In this document: positions 1 through 11,788 of the stretch, one piece after another
Numbering within the stretch: position 1 is the stretch's first letter
Layout: each line of letters starts with the position of its first letter
Source: Circinella umbellata
Taxonomy: Eukaryota > Mucoromycota > Mucoromycetes > Mucorales > Lichtheimiaceae
Direction: 5' to 3'
Length of the DNA stretch: 64,000 nt
Assembly (NCBI GenBank): GCA_025093555.1
Contig: JAIWNF010000003.1
Coordinates: 1 to 64,000 of the forward strand
The notes under the pieces: generated by a model
What the model saw: the letters and a program-made list of their open reading frames with translations, nothing else
Told to the model about the DNA's origin: nothing
Database searches by the model: none
Position numbers and translations under genes: made by a program

Positions 1-193
1 GAGGCGTGCCTGTGATACGCATGACATGCCATAACTTGGACAAAATGAGGAACCTGATGATTGTTGCACGACCTTGAATCAAGAGTTGCCATTGTAGATG
101 AATGTTGCAATGGTGTTGAATGGATGATAATAGTTGTTGCAAAAACTGGTGGAGTTGATTTTTCTTTCCTTTATAACAAGAAAACGTAGAACG
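1..193 (-). mobile_element. Fragment of a non-LTR (LINE-type) retrotransposon ORF, truncated
   Basis: On the minus strand a 64-codon open frame runs from about 193 off the left edge. Its distal 40 residues contain QGRATIIRFLILSKLWHVMR, which resembles the conserved segment just downstream of the reverse transcriptase domain in fungal LINE ORF2 proteins (pattern GRATxxNxLxLSxLWHxLR). The residues before it (193 to about 125) show no homology I recognise, and an in-frame stop sits at 194-196. The right end therefore looks like a 5' truncation, common for LINE insertions. Where the element ends on the left is outside the window. It lies about 265 bp beyond the stop codon of the myosin gene and in the same orientation. 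Family recognition is from memory of the motif only. Confidence 0.55.
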
Positions 194-457
194 TTAAATG
201 ATTCATACTCTCATAATAAACAAAAGCAATTTTTGATATATAGTTAAAACATGAACAAGTGACAAAAAAGAAGCTCTTTTTTATATATTTAAATGTTATG
301 CGAACAGTAAAAAAAGAAAAAAGGGAATGGGGGAATATATTGATTAAAAAGAAAAGAAAACTTATTAATAAATTACTACTATTTTTACTTGTACTATTAA
401 TATAATCTTGTAAAGATTAAAGGTTAAAAATAAAGATAAAGATTTTTTTTTTTATTT
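194..457. other. AT-rich 3' flank of the myosin gene
   Basis: No gene seen. The stretch is very A/T-rich with poly-A and poly-T runs and probably holds the 3' UTR and polyadenylation region of the myosin V gene read from the minus strand. Confidence 0.5.
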
Positions 458-3400
458 TTAGAATGCAATTGCTTTCATAAATTGCTCCAATCGATCAAGT
501 TTAAGCTAAATAAAAGTAAAAAAAAAAATGGTTTAAATCAGTCACGAAAATTATTCATATATTTAAATAAGATATGCACAAAAAAAACTTACATTATTGG
601 GAAGATATGTATCAGGAACAGCATCTGGGTATGGTGCAGGTACTTCATAAATGTTTTCATCAATTGGTACGGAGCTTAACAAAACTTCTTTTTTATCAGT
701 AATACGTGAAGCAGCTGCACGCATAACATCATGATTGATAGGATCCTATAAGTGAAAGATAAAAAAGTAAAGTTAATAACAATATATAAATATATATATA
801 TTACATTAAAATAGCCTAAGAAAATGAATATAATACCTCATATTCAGCAACATTATAACTTTGTATAAGTTTATGTACTTGAGCAGGAGATAAGATCCAA
901 CAAACATCATAAATAATTTTGATATCATCAGCCGTTGCTTTCTTCAATTGTAATAATTTAGTAGCTTGTGATAAATGTTCCAATTGTAAAGTTGCATCCG
1001 TAATGTTTCTAGTTTTACACCAATTTTCCAATACAGTAATATTGTGTTGAATTTGCATGGCTGTTATATAAAAATTAGTATCCTTTTTTTTTATATTCAC
1101 ATTTCCTTCTGACTCCTTATTCTACAAGTAGAATGGTTTTGATGTTTACCTCGTTTCCAAGAGTTAAAATTACGACGCATAATTAAATCATTGAATGCAG
1201 TTACTTCGATATACTTTAAAAGTTCATTCATGACTTGTTCCATTATTAATGGATACATTTCATAACCTTGCATGATTTCATACGTTTTGTTCAAAACAGA
1301 TAATAAATCATCCATATTAATAGGTGTTGCTTGACCAGGCATAAGACTGCTAGTAGTACCACTATTACTAATAAATCCAGGTAAGGCTTGACTTTCTACA
1401 AGAGCTGGGATCACCACTCGTTGTAATTGTTTTTTTAATTCGGAAATCCAATGATTATAAATACTATTTTGAACATATTGTAATTCGTATTTCATTGATG
1501 CGATAATTTTTTGAATTTCATGCCATCTTGTTTCGGACTCAGGTTGACGTGCCTTTTGTTCGACTTCACTTTCAGAGGCGCTAATAACTGAAAGTAGCTC
1601 ATGCGCATTAATTAACCAGTAAGCAGATGTTTCAGTGGTTGCTTCACCAACAAGATCCTATCCATACCATTATAAATTCACTTGTTAATAAATATACAGT
1701 ATCTACAAAATAAGCATAGATCGATATAATTTTATGCAAGCTAAATAAAATATTTACCAAACATTTCTTTTCGATAGCTTCCATAACAGCAAATAACCAT
1801 TGTTCTGATTCGACTAAATAACCTCGTTTCCACATTTGAATAACACAATAACCAATAACACGAGCAGGGAATGTCTTGTCCTTTGTTGTAGGTGGACTTG
1901 ACACGTTAGGAGATACAATAGATAATTCTCTAATAAGGCCTTCCAATACATCAACATGCAAAAGATTTTCATCTTGCAAAAGGGTATACAATGGATCATC
2001 AGGTGGGCAAGTAGACATATTAGTTGATGTTTGTGTAGCAGGTTGTTCCACAGTTGTGCTGCTCTTTCGTCGCATAGCAGCTGTTGTGCGTCGACCACGA
2101 TAAGGAGTGTTCTTTTGTTGTGGTTGTTGTGGTACTTGTACTTGTTGACGTCGTGAATGACCCAATGTTTGTGAAAGTTGTGTTTTTAAGGCAGCAATTT
2201 GACTCTTTAAGTCAGACATATCTGCTTCTCCTAAAGGTTTTTCAACAGTTTCTTGAGAAGCTTTTCGTAATAAAGTTATTTCTTCTTTTTGTCGTGTCAA
2301 TTCTTCAGTCAATCGTGCGATTTCTTTATCTTGCGTCTTGATCTTATTCAGAGAGGTCATATATTCATTCTTAAATCCATCACGTTTTTGTTGAAGTGAA
2401 GACCAATGATCACTCTCAGGACCTGTTGTTTTGTCGATAATCACTGTGTTGAGATTCTTTGCTTTATCATCTAAGCTATCGTATTGAGTAATCCATGATT
2501 TCACTTGCGTTTCTAATTCAGTGGCCTTGGTTTTAAGTTTTACTTTATCTTCCTTTTGTTGTGCTAAATTTTGTGTCAATTCGACAACTTTGGTTTCAAG
2601 TTTGTAAGATACTTCTTTGAAATGACTAACAGATCGAGCTTCGGCACGCATAACAACCAATTGTTTTCGAGCATTTCTTCGACGAATACATGTTTGGATA
2701 CGAATAACATGGTTTCGAGTTGTTTGGTATTTCTTTCGTGCAGACCTTTATATATGTATAAATAAGCAGAATAAAATTATTATCGTCTCATTTATACACA
2801 GACGCGTTCATATTAAAAACAAAAATATATATACCATCCACGAACAATTTTTTGTATTTGAGTTGCGGCATTATGTTCTCGAATCATTGAGAAGCGTTTT
2901 CTAGCAACCAATGCTCTTGATGCTAATTATATTACAAAAACACATTAGCCATTGTATTATGCATAAAGTCAGTTTTTTTTTCAGTTCTCCTTTGCTTCAT
3001 GATCGAGACGTACGTAACTCTCCCTCCTACTCTTAGCCCAAAATGAAGAAAAAAAAAGAAGTCATACCTGCTTGGATCTGAATAATTATAGAACGTTGTT
3101 TCAAGTACCATTTTCGAGCAGCATAGCGTCGCCAATATTTCTGAATAGTTATTGCTGCCTTTTCCCGTCTTAATTGGTCCAATTTGGCTTGCCCAATCTT
3201 TTTTCGAATAACTTGTTGTAATTGAGTAACAACTTTCAATATACGTAAATATCTACGTCTAGCAATAAATCGACGAGCGTTCTTTTGTAAAATAATTGCT
3301 ACTTCTGCCCAACGATCTGTACGAAGTTTCTCCAAGTAAGCAAGCTAGAAATAGAAAAATAAAGAAAATTAAAAACAACTTTTGATATGCAATAAAACTT

Positions 3401-6400
3401 TTGTTTTCTCATGTCATAACCAACTACTCTACCTGTCCTGCACGGAAAAAGATCTTTGTAAGACCTATTTGATACTTGTCTGGATCACTAATATGTTGAT
3501 CAACAATAGTCGAACAAAGTGTACGAATTTCTTTTTCTTTTTTAGGATACCAATGTTTAGCATCCACCAATGCATAATATCTATAGTAATACAGTTTCAT
3601 ATGTAAGCTTTTTTTTCTTCTTCTTTGTATATATCTCTTGTGACAGAAAGAATGGTATTATTATTTACCTTTCAGCAAATTCTTCAAATGTCCATCGTGA
3701 AGGATACCCTGCACAACTAATACGAATTGTTTCCAAAACACCACATGCACGAAGTTGTGCAAGAACCATATTGGGTTCAAATCCCCAAGCTTCCTTTGCT
3801 TCATTAGGTTTAATACATCGAATATAATGTACGTTTGTTAGACCAATTGTATCCATCAAATTAATTAAAGAAATCTAAATATATATATGTATATAAATAT
3901 ATATCATTAGTTTTTTTTTTTTTGTTTTTTTTTATAAAGCCTCATTCTATAGAGATCGATTCTCATTATATATATCGGCTTTTATCAATTCTTATATTTA
4001 ATTATATGTATAGTTTACCTTAAACATAGAGCCAAGTGTTGGTTTTTTAGGTGCATTTAATTTTGTAACACCAAGTTTTTTGGTAGGACTATCACCCTAA
4101 TTTATGATATAAAATGTATTTAATAATCCTACCTACTGTTATTTCATTGACTCCGATTCTTATTCTCTTGCAACTCAATATAAGATAACTCTTTAAAATC
4201 CAAATAAAATGCAAACTTACAATACTATTTGATGGACTTGGTGTTGATGCAGCATTAGCACGTTTAATCATATTAGCAAGGAACTCAAATTCTGCATTTT
4301 CCAATAAAGTAAGATGTTCATCAGGTACAGTATCCTTATTCTTTTCCATAAATCCTTCAGATTCGTATTGTACATCGTGAGCATAATGTACAACAGTAAA
4401 TGCATTATTAGAGAATCGGGGTTTCTTGAAATAATTTTGATAGGTTTGTGTACCAAAATTAGAATAAAGTTTGTTACAGAAACCTTGATCAGAACCAGAA
4501 GGTAAACGAGATTCCTATATAAATATGAATATACATAAACTTATAAGTTCCTAATCATTCTTATCAACTCCCCTTGTTATATATATATATATATAGTTTA
4601 AATACCTCATCTAATAAAGAAAGAATACCCATTTTAGCTTCAATCATTTCAATACATTTTTGATTATCACTGAAATCAATAAATGTCCAATCAATATTTT
4701 CTCGTACATATTCCTAAAATATTATTTGTTTGTAATACGAAATTAATAATGGATCCCATAAAATGTAATGATTCTTGTTGTTACCTCTTGTTCCAATTTA
4801 AAAACATGTTGATTAAATTGTTGTTGTAATTTTTCATTTGCATAATTGATACAAAATTGTTCAAACGAATTCTTTTTAAAATGTTCAAAACCATAAATAT
4901 CCAATACACCAATAAATGTTGATACACGATTGACATCCTCACAAGCAAGACTTTCATTAACAACACCCACAAGCCAATCAAATAAGTTGCTATAAATATA
5001 TTTCGCCATGGAATCTCGAACTACGTGAGCTTGTTGAGGACTTAAATTGGTCATAATTTTTTCTGACCGTGTACTGATTTGTTTACGAACAATCCATTTT
5101 TTGAATTCATTGGTATTGATACCCAATAATTGAGTGGCCATCCCCAAAGATGGATCATTTTCAGATAACATAGCGTCACTACGTCCACCAATTTCGATAT
5201 TACCTAAATGAAGTAATGCTGCCAGAAGACGTAAAATTTGTTGCTGTGTTTCTTTGTGGATACCAACCATAGATAAAGACTGTTTGGTAATTTCAAATTC
5301 GGCTATATCATCTACACCGGGGATTTCACCTGTACCTCCTTGTTTAAGATAATCGAAGCTAGACCATTCTTGTAAACCAAATGCTTCACGATCTTCAGCA
5401 GATGCACCAGCACAGAACTACATATATATAAATATAAACATTTGATTACATTAATAGATATTTATATTAATAGGATGAAATAAATAAGATTAACTAACCT
5501 GATAAAAGATATGATAATTTCGTTCTGTTTCTGGTTGAAAGATAAGACGGGAACGTTCCAAAAGATAAGTACGAATTTTAGCACCAACAATATTACATTG
5601 TTTATCGAATTGAATCTATAAACATATAACCCATTTATATTAATAAAAATAGTTCATATTATAATTATTATCTAAATATTTAATAGATACCTCTATATAT
5701 TTTCCAAAACGAGAACTGTTGTCATTTCTTGTAGTTTTGGCATTACCAAAGGCTTCCATAATTGGATTTGTAGCTTTTTTTATGATGAATCAAAATAATT
5801 AGAATAAGCAATGGTTTACTTTCATAATATAAAACGTCCCACTGTAATTATATTATTAAAAAATAACCTTACCCAAGATTTGTTCTTCAACTTCAGTCAT
5901 TGCACTTTCACCATTTTTAGATTTTTTTCCAACAGTTTCTTTATCATCTGCTGTTGCAAAATATCTCATAATATATTTGGCACTTACTGTTTTACCAGCA
6001 CCACTATAATATTATTATTGTTATTTTATATAAATTAAAGATATATCATGTTTATGAATAATAATAATAATAATAAAAGTTATAATTTTACCTTTCTCCA
6101 GATACAATAATAGTTTGATTGGATTGTTCACGAATCATACAACGATAAGCATCTTCTGCAATAGCGAAAAGATGAGGTTCTAATTCTCCACGTCGACGAC
6201 CGGAATATTGTTGAATAATATCGGGTTCATAAAGTCTTAGACGATCAAATGGATTTGCTGCAATTAAAACGATACCCGAATATGTATAAATCTGTCGTTG
6301 TCCATATCGAATTTTAATTGTATGAAGTACTATATAAAATATATATTTTAATAACTGATCGATTACACTTATTTAATCATAATAAAATATATACCAGAAG

Positions 6401-6884
6401 GTTCGTTTAAATGACTCAAGTTAGTCAAGTCATCTTCAGCTTCCATTTTAGGTGGATTTCTTAATGGTGGTAAAGTACTACCAGTCGTTTTTTCTAACTC
6501 GGTTATTGTTGCTTCAAAGACATGTTCCTGAAAAAAAAAGAAATGTCAGATTATGAGTTAAATAAAGTATGGTTTCCTCGAATATGTGCTACCAGATATT
6601 CATTTATTTATATATTTTTGCCAGTTGTCTTTTTTTTTTCGTGTGCGTATTTAATTATAGTATTTTTTTTATGTAGGAGAAAGGCATTGAGTGAGTATAT
6701 ATGTATTATTATTATTTACCCGAGTCTCATCAATGTCATTATTGAAAACGATTTTGACGTGGCTGTCAGTGACATCTTTTGAAACCAGAGAAGCGGATAC
6801 CCAACCAGCTTCATCGTCGGGAAACCATGCTTTAATACCGTTGGTATATATATCAAGAGCCTGTTTTATTTGAGTTGAAGGCAT
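458..6884 (-). CDS. Class V myosin heavy chain (Myo2-like), about 19 exons
   Basis: Actin-based motor for cargo and vesicle transport along actin cables. Reading the minus strand from ATG at 6884, exon 1 (6720-6884) encodes [20 protein letters not shown]. It is followed by an SH3-like N-terminus, motor domain, neck, coiled coil and DIL globular tail. Motor motifs visible are the P-loop GESGAGKT, interrupted by an intron between about 6093 and 6005; [12 protein letters not shown]; the relay region [10 protein letters not shown] (about 4890); and HYIRCIKPN (about 3830). Six IQ motifs (such as [16 protein letters not shown]) occupy about 3340-2660. A heptad-rich rod follows to about 2200, then a DIL tail. 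The last exon (458-505) ends [13 protein letters not shown]. Total length is roughly 1,500-1,600 residues, normal for class V. All joins keep frame. The gene looks intact and complete. Confidence 0.96.
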
Positions 6885-9871
6885 CTTGATAATTCAAAGG
6901 AAAAAAAAATAACTTCAAAAGTTGATGAAGTTTTTAATATATATGTATATTGTTATAAAGTAAAAAAGAAAAAGAAACTCGTGGGTCTATTCTAATTCCC
7001 TTTGGTGCCTTTTTTCACTTTTATGAAGCACAAAAAAGGTCGGAGCTTATCAGGAGAAGAAAAAGTTGGAATTATATTATTTTACTGTTCAACTAAAATA
7101 TTAAAGTTTTAGCTTGTTTGAAGATCGACCCTGTTTTACAAAGTTTATTTTATTTTATTTTTTGAGTTATCTGGTTAAACAATAATAAAGAATTCAAATA
7201 CTGAATAAGACACCATTATTATTAACTTGAACTTACTAACCCTTTCTCTTCCTTTCCTTTCATTGAATAGTATATTACAGACCACAGGGAGTAAGAAAAA
7301 CATGTGCATCTCATTTCCCTTTTATAACACCGCTCCTCCCTATGTAAATAAGAAAAAAGGGAAAGAAAGGATGTGGATCAACTTTACGAAATCATCCATT
7401 TACATAAAGAAAATCATTATTGATAAACAAGAAGGAATTTTTATAGTAAAATAGCTTGCAACAAATAAATATACATCTTTTTACTGATAATATTATAAAC
7501 GGTTATTATTTGAATAAAAGAAACAGCGTAGTCCATACATAATGAATATTAAGTTCTTTACAATAAGAACAATAAAATCTTTTGACATATTTTGATATTC
7601 AATATAAGTATAATATATAATAGATTTATGTTATCTTTTAATTATTATATACAGGAATTTTAAAGATAAGATTAAAAAAACAGAATGATATACATGTGAA
7701 TAAAATCCCGTAATAGGTGAAAAACATACCACCCAGATACTCTTACTCTTACTACTATTACTATTACTATTACTACTGCTATTGATACTGTGAATATCAT
7801 TTCCAAGTAACAAATCTACAAGTTCTGAATAACCACAGTGAAAAACTCTCAGTTTTTTTTATCTATAAGTTAATGAAATAAGTTTTGTTATGCTTTTAGA
7901 TTATCTTTTTGTTATAACTCAAATGAAAGTCTATTTTATTTCACTTGGGGACAAATGATTAAAATAACAATATTATACCAATTTTTTTCTTAAGAAAAGC
8001 ATTGAAAGGTGCTTTAAATAAGGGATTCAAAAGTATGGACTGAAAAAAGGCAGGAAAATTATACAGTAATTTATTGAAGTTTTTTCTTTTTGTACGTAAA
8101 CCTTTTTACTTGGAAATCTAAAGAATCACAAAATGAACTTTATTCACTATAGAAATGGAGATATTGAAGCTTTCATATTGGATGTAGATATGATTGCTAC
8201 AATTCTCATAGAGGAGTAAGCTTATATTAAAAATATAATTGTAATTGTAATTGTAATTCTTTTTTTTTTGCGTTGAGAGAGGGGGTTTATACTTGGAACG
8301 TAATTTGTGTGTTGATGGTATTATTTGTCAATATTTGAGATATCTTACGAAAGTCACATAGATGGTACTCTGTTTGAAATGGCATATTTATCTACATCTT
8401 CCATCCTATTTTCAAGTTGATGAGCGGTACCTTTGAACAAGATAATACTATGTCATAAAGAGCAATTCTGTATATACTTCTGTGATAGTTTATTTTTATG
8501 GTTGAGAAAAACGTTGTTGCATCCAAGTCTTTTTTTTAGATAGATATTCTATCCAAGCTTAGTGAAGAAATTAGTACGTAGCAGTTAAGAGAGCTACAAA
8601 AGTAGTGCTCATGACGTCTTCTATCTTTATGAAGAATGTATCTTTTTGCTACCTGTAACTGGGTATAATGTTGCATCAAAAAGAAAAAAAAAGTTTCATT
8701 TGATCTGACATATTGTGAATGGAGGTGTTGAAATAAATTTTATTATGGACTTAATTCGCCAGGTAGAGATTACATCTATCGCCGAAGAGTCAAAGTACTG
8801 TGTGTTCCTTTCAGATAAAAATGTAGAGCCATAAGATATTTTAATTCTACATTGTTATAATGCTCTCCAGCACACACTTCTAGTGACATCAAGTCAGGCA
8901 TTTAATGATATACAATATTTAAGTTAACAAAGAGACTTTTGTTTACTAATGAACGAATAAATTTTGGTAGACTTTTTTTCTTCAAAAATTGCTAAATGAA
9001 ACGAGCTTCTTAGGCCTCGATAACGAATTGCTTTTGTTTACTTATTTCTCTCTCTTATACTCTATGATAATATATTGACTGTGTTACACATACTCTATTT
9101 CTACTGTTCATGAAAGCGAAATCTTCTTTTTCTTCAATGGATGTATCCGCTGAAGGTCAAATAATTTCAGCATTTTAACTGAACAAATCAGTGTATGATA
9201 TCATTGTAACTCTATTAATCACTTTGCAGAAAATCAGGCTTTCGAACTTAATGATGGATACAAACCTACTTTTGAAATACGTAGCTTGTAGATCACATCT
9301 GTAACACTAAGTATAAAAATGACTTCTTAGGCCTGAGCGAAACCAATATTTGATCAATATAATTGACTCAATTCAGGAACACACCAACACGCAGATCTAC
9401 TACTACCTCGTTAGATCAATGAGATTTTATCATGTATATTTTCAACTTATATCATACTTAGTTGTAAAGAATTCTTGTGTCGTTTTTATATTTTTAAAAA
9501 AAAGGTTGCAAAAGTACTTGCTCCAATACTTGTTGCCTCCGTTACAGGCTCCAGGTATGATAAAATCCAAGCCATGAGCTCTTCTCCCTTGATACAGAAG
9601 ATTTTTAGTTTTGATATAAAATATGACGTCTTAGAAAGTTATAAGAAAGAGGACATATCTAAAAAAAAAGGGTAGCTAATAGAGTCCTTTACCATATCTT
9701 TCGTCCAAGTTAAAAGGTCGACACTCGCTCAGGAAAATAATTTTAATTGGTTTAAAAAAACCTATTATTTATCATGCAAATAAAAAAAAAAGGTTTGGGA
9801 TTTTTATAAACTCAAAAGAACCCATATATATATTACGCGTATACTCACATTCAAATTCATTCTTTAATAAA
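6885..9871. other. 3-kb gene-free region with degenerate coding-like fragments
   Basis: The right flank of the myosin start (6885 to about 7150) is T/A-tract promoter-like sequence. From about 8130 to 9700 there are short open fragments separated by stops on the plus strand, for example an ATG-initiated 28-codon frame at 8133 and a frame near 8740-8840 containing RQVEITSIAEESKYC. None resembles a family I know. A short ATTGTA tandem (about four units) lies near 8237-8258. The last 90 bp hold an A/T-rich TATA-like stretch (9818-9832) before the oxidoreductase start. I see no complete gene. Confidence 0.5.
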
Positions 9872-11309
9872 ATGGCCAATAAACATATTATCGTTGTTGG
9901 TGGTGGTGTCATGGGAGCATGTGTAACTTATTATTTATCACTTCATGATAACATTCGTGTTACAGTTATTGAAAAAACACATATTGCTTGTAATGCTAGT
10001 GGTAAAGCAGGTGGTTTTTTAGCATACAGTTGGTAATTATTATTATTATTATTATTATTATTATTGACCTTTTTTTTTTAATAAGATTACATTCATACTC
10101 AATTGTAATTTCTGTATATAACCTAAATAAAAAAAAAATAGGAGTGACGACACACCTCTTGGTGATCTTTCACGTAAATCGTTCAAATTACATGAAGAAT
10201 TAGCAACAGATCTTGATGGAGAAAATAAATATGGATATAGAAAAGTGAATACTTATTCTATACTTTATCAAAAGCAATCATCATTAAAAGAAGAAAGTGA
10301 TAATAAAAAACAACAAAAAGATATTTTGGCGTCATGGATTGATACCTCAGGTATACGTCATATGGAACAATTAGGCAATACAAGTGATACAGCACAAGTT
10401 CATCCACGATTATTTACCGAGACATTATTCGAAACTGCCAAGCAAAAAGATAATGTCACGTTACAAATTGGATTGGGTGTATCTCACGTTATCGTTGATG
10501 ATAATGAACAATTAAAAGGTGTTGAATTGGATAATGGGGAAATTATCCAAGGAGATGCTGTAGTTATTTGTATGGGACCTTGGTCTGGTCAATTACCTAT
10601 TTTAAAAGTACCTATTGATGGTCAACGAGCTCATTCAATAGTTTTTAAACCAAAAACATCTATTCCTGCACAAATGTTATTTACAACTATACTTGATAAT
10701 ACCCAAACACATCATCCAGAGGTAATAAAAATAAAAATAAATAAATGCGTATTATCATTATTATCAAGATGTATAATCAAGTTGTTAACTAAATATGGAA
10801 TATAAACGTAATCTACTTATCTAATAGGTTTACCCACGACCAGTAAGAACTTAATCTTTTATATGCCAAGAGAGTGAGAGAAAAAAAAATTAAACAAATG
10901 AATTACTATTATTTTTCTCTCATAGGATGGAACAATTTATATGTGTGGTGCAACAGATAATTCAAAACTACCTTCTTCTGCGGATCAAATTCAAGTAGAA
11001 TCGAAAGCAATTGAAGTTCTCGAACGACTTTGGGATACTTTGGCTCCTGAATTATATGATAATAAGAATGAAGAATTGATTGCAAAACAAGCTTGTTTTT
11101 TACCTATTTCTGAAGATGGAACTGCTTTTGTTGGAATTTATCCAAAATATAATAAACAAGTTTTATTAGCAGCAGGTCATTCATGTTGGGGTATATTACA
11201 AGCTCCAGCAACGGGTCTAATGATCACAGAGTTACTTGTCAATGGTAAAGTTTCTTGTGTGGATAAAGATGCTGTAGAAGCTTTAGATCCTAGAGATAGA
11301 TGTTGCTGA
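9872..11309 (+). CDS. FAD-dependent oxidoreductase, DAO family (Tda3-like)
   Basis: Four exons joined in frame (9872-10032, 10142-10721, 10828-10842, 10926-11309) give 379 residues. The N-terminus IIVVGGGVMGACVTYYL is the Rossmann GxGxxG FAD-binding motif, followed by an acidic beta-2 end (VIEK) and ASGKAGGFLAYSW. That last segment matches fungal DAO-fold proteins such as yeast Tda3 and fission yeast SPAC1F5.03c. The C-terminus has GHSCWGILQAPATGLMI, the second FAD-contact segment of this family. Members oxidise amine or amino-acid-like substrates, but the substrate here is unknown. No signal peptide is evident. Exon 3 is only 15 nt and encodes VYPRP. Intron 1 contains an ATT repeat. The upstream A/T-rich stretch at about 9818-9832 could be a TATA element. 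Confidence 0.87.
10036..10065 (+). repeat. (ATT)n microsatellite in intron 1
   Basis: About ten ATT units directly after the 5' splice site of the FAD oxidoreductase gene. Confidence 0.85.
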
Positions 11310-11788
11310 GCCTAATTTTGGTTTCATTGTTTGTGGTTAATCTATTTATTATTAATTCAACTTTTTTTTCTTGTGTTCTTACCCCTCTTTCCCTCGCCAC
11401 CCCCATTTTTGTTTACGGGTAACGGGTAAAAAAAAGACATTTTGTTCAAGCTGGAAAAGATGGGGGTATCACACAGCAAAAAAAATAAATAAACATATAA
11501 AAGAGATGACCACACGTCATATACTATATACACACGCTCATAATGAATTAATTTATGGCTATTGGTATTCTATATATAATAAAATATGGTCCTTGTGTTA
11601 TTCTTAAAATTCTATTTTACTTTTTAGTTCTTAGTTCTCCTTCCTTTCTTCTTTTTTCTTTTGGTTTGCTTTTTTTTTCTTTTTACTTTTTCTTTCTTGG
11701 CAACTTTTTATTAATTCACAAAGGACAAGGAAAAAAAAAACATATAAAATATAAAGAAAAACTCCACCATTTTGGTTTGAATGACTCG
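11310..11788. other. Intergenic spacer with pyrimidine-rich promoter
   Basis: Spacer between the oxidoreductase stop and the first PA-TM-RING gene. It holds T/C-rich runs (11630-11700) and poly-A stretches consistent with a 3' UTR followed by a promoter. No gene seen. An open frame from 11555 continues into the next gene, but its first 78 codons are low-complexity translation of a T-rich tract. Confidence 0.5.

Noticed and set aside
11555..11788. N-terminal extension of the first PA-TM-RING gene
   Set aside because: Upstream codons translate T/A-rich tracts with many hydrophobics. The ATG at 11789 already opens a proper signal peptide.
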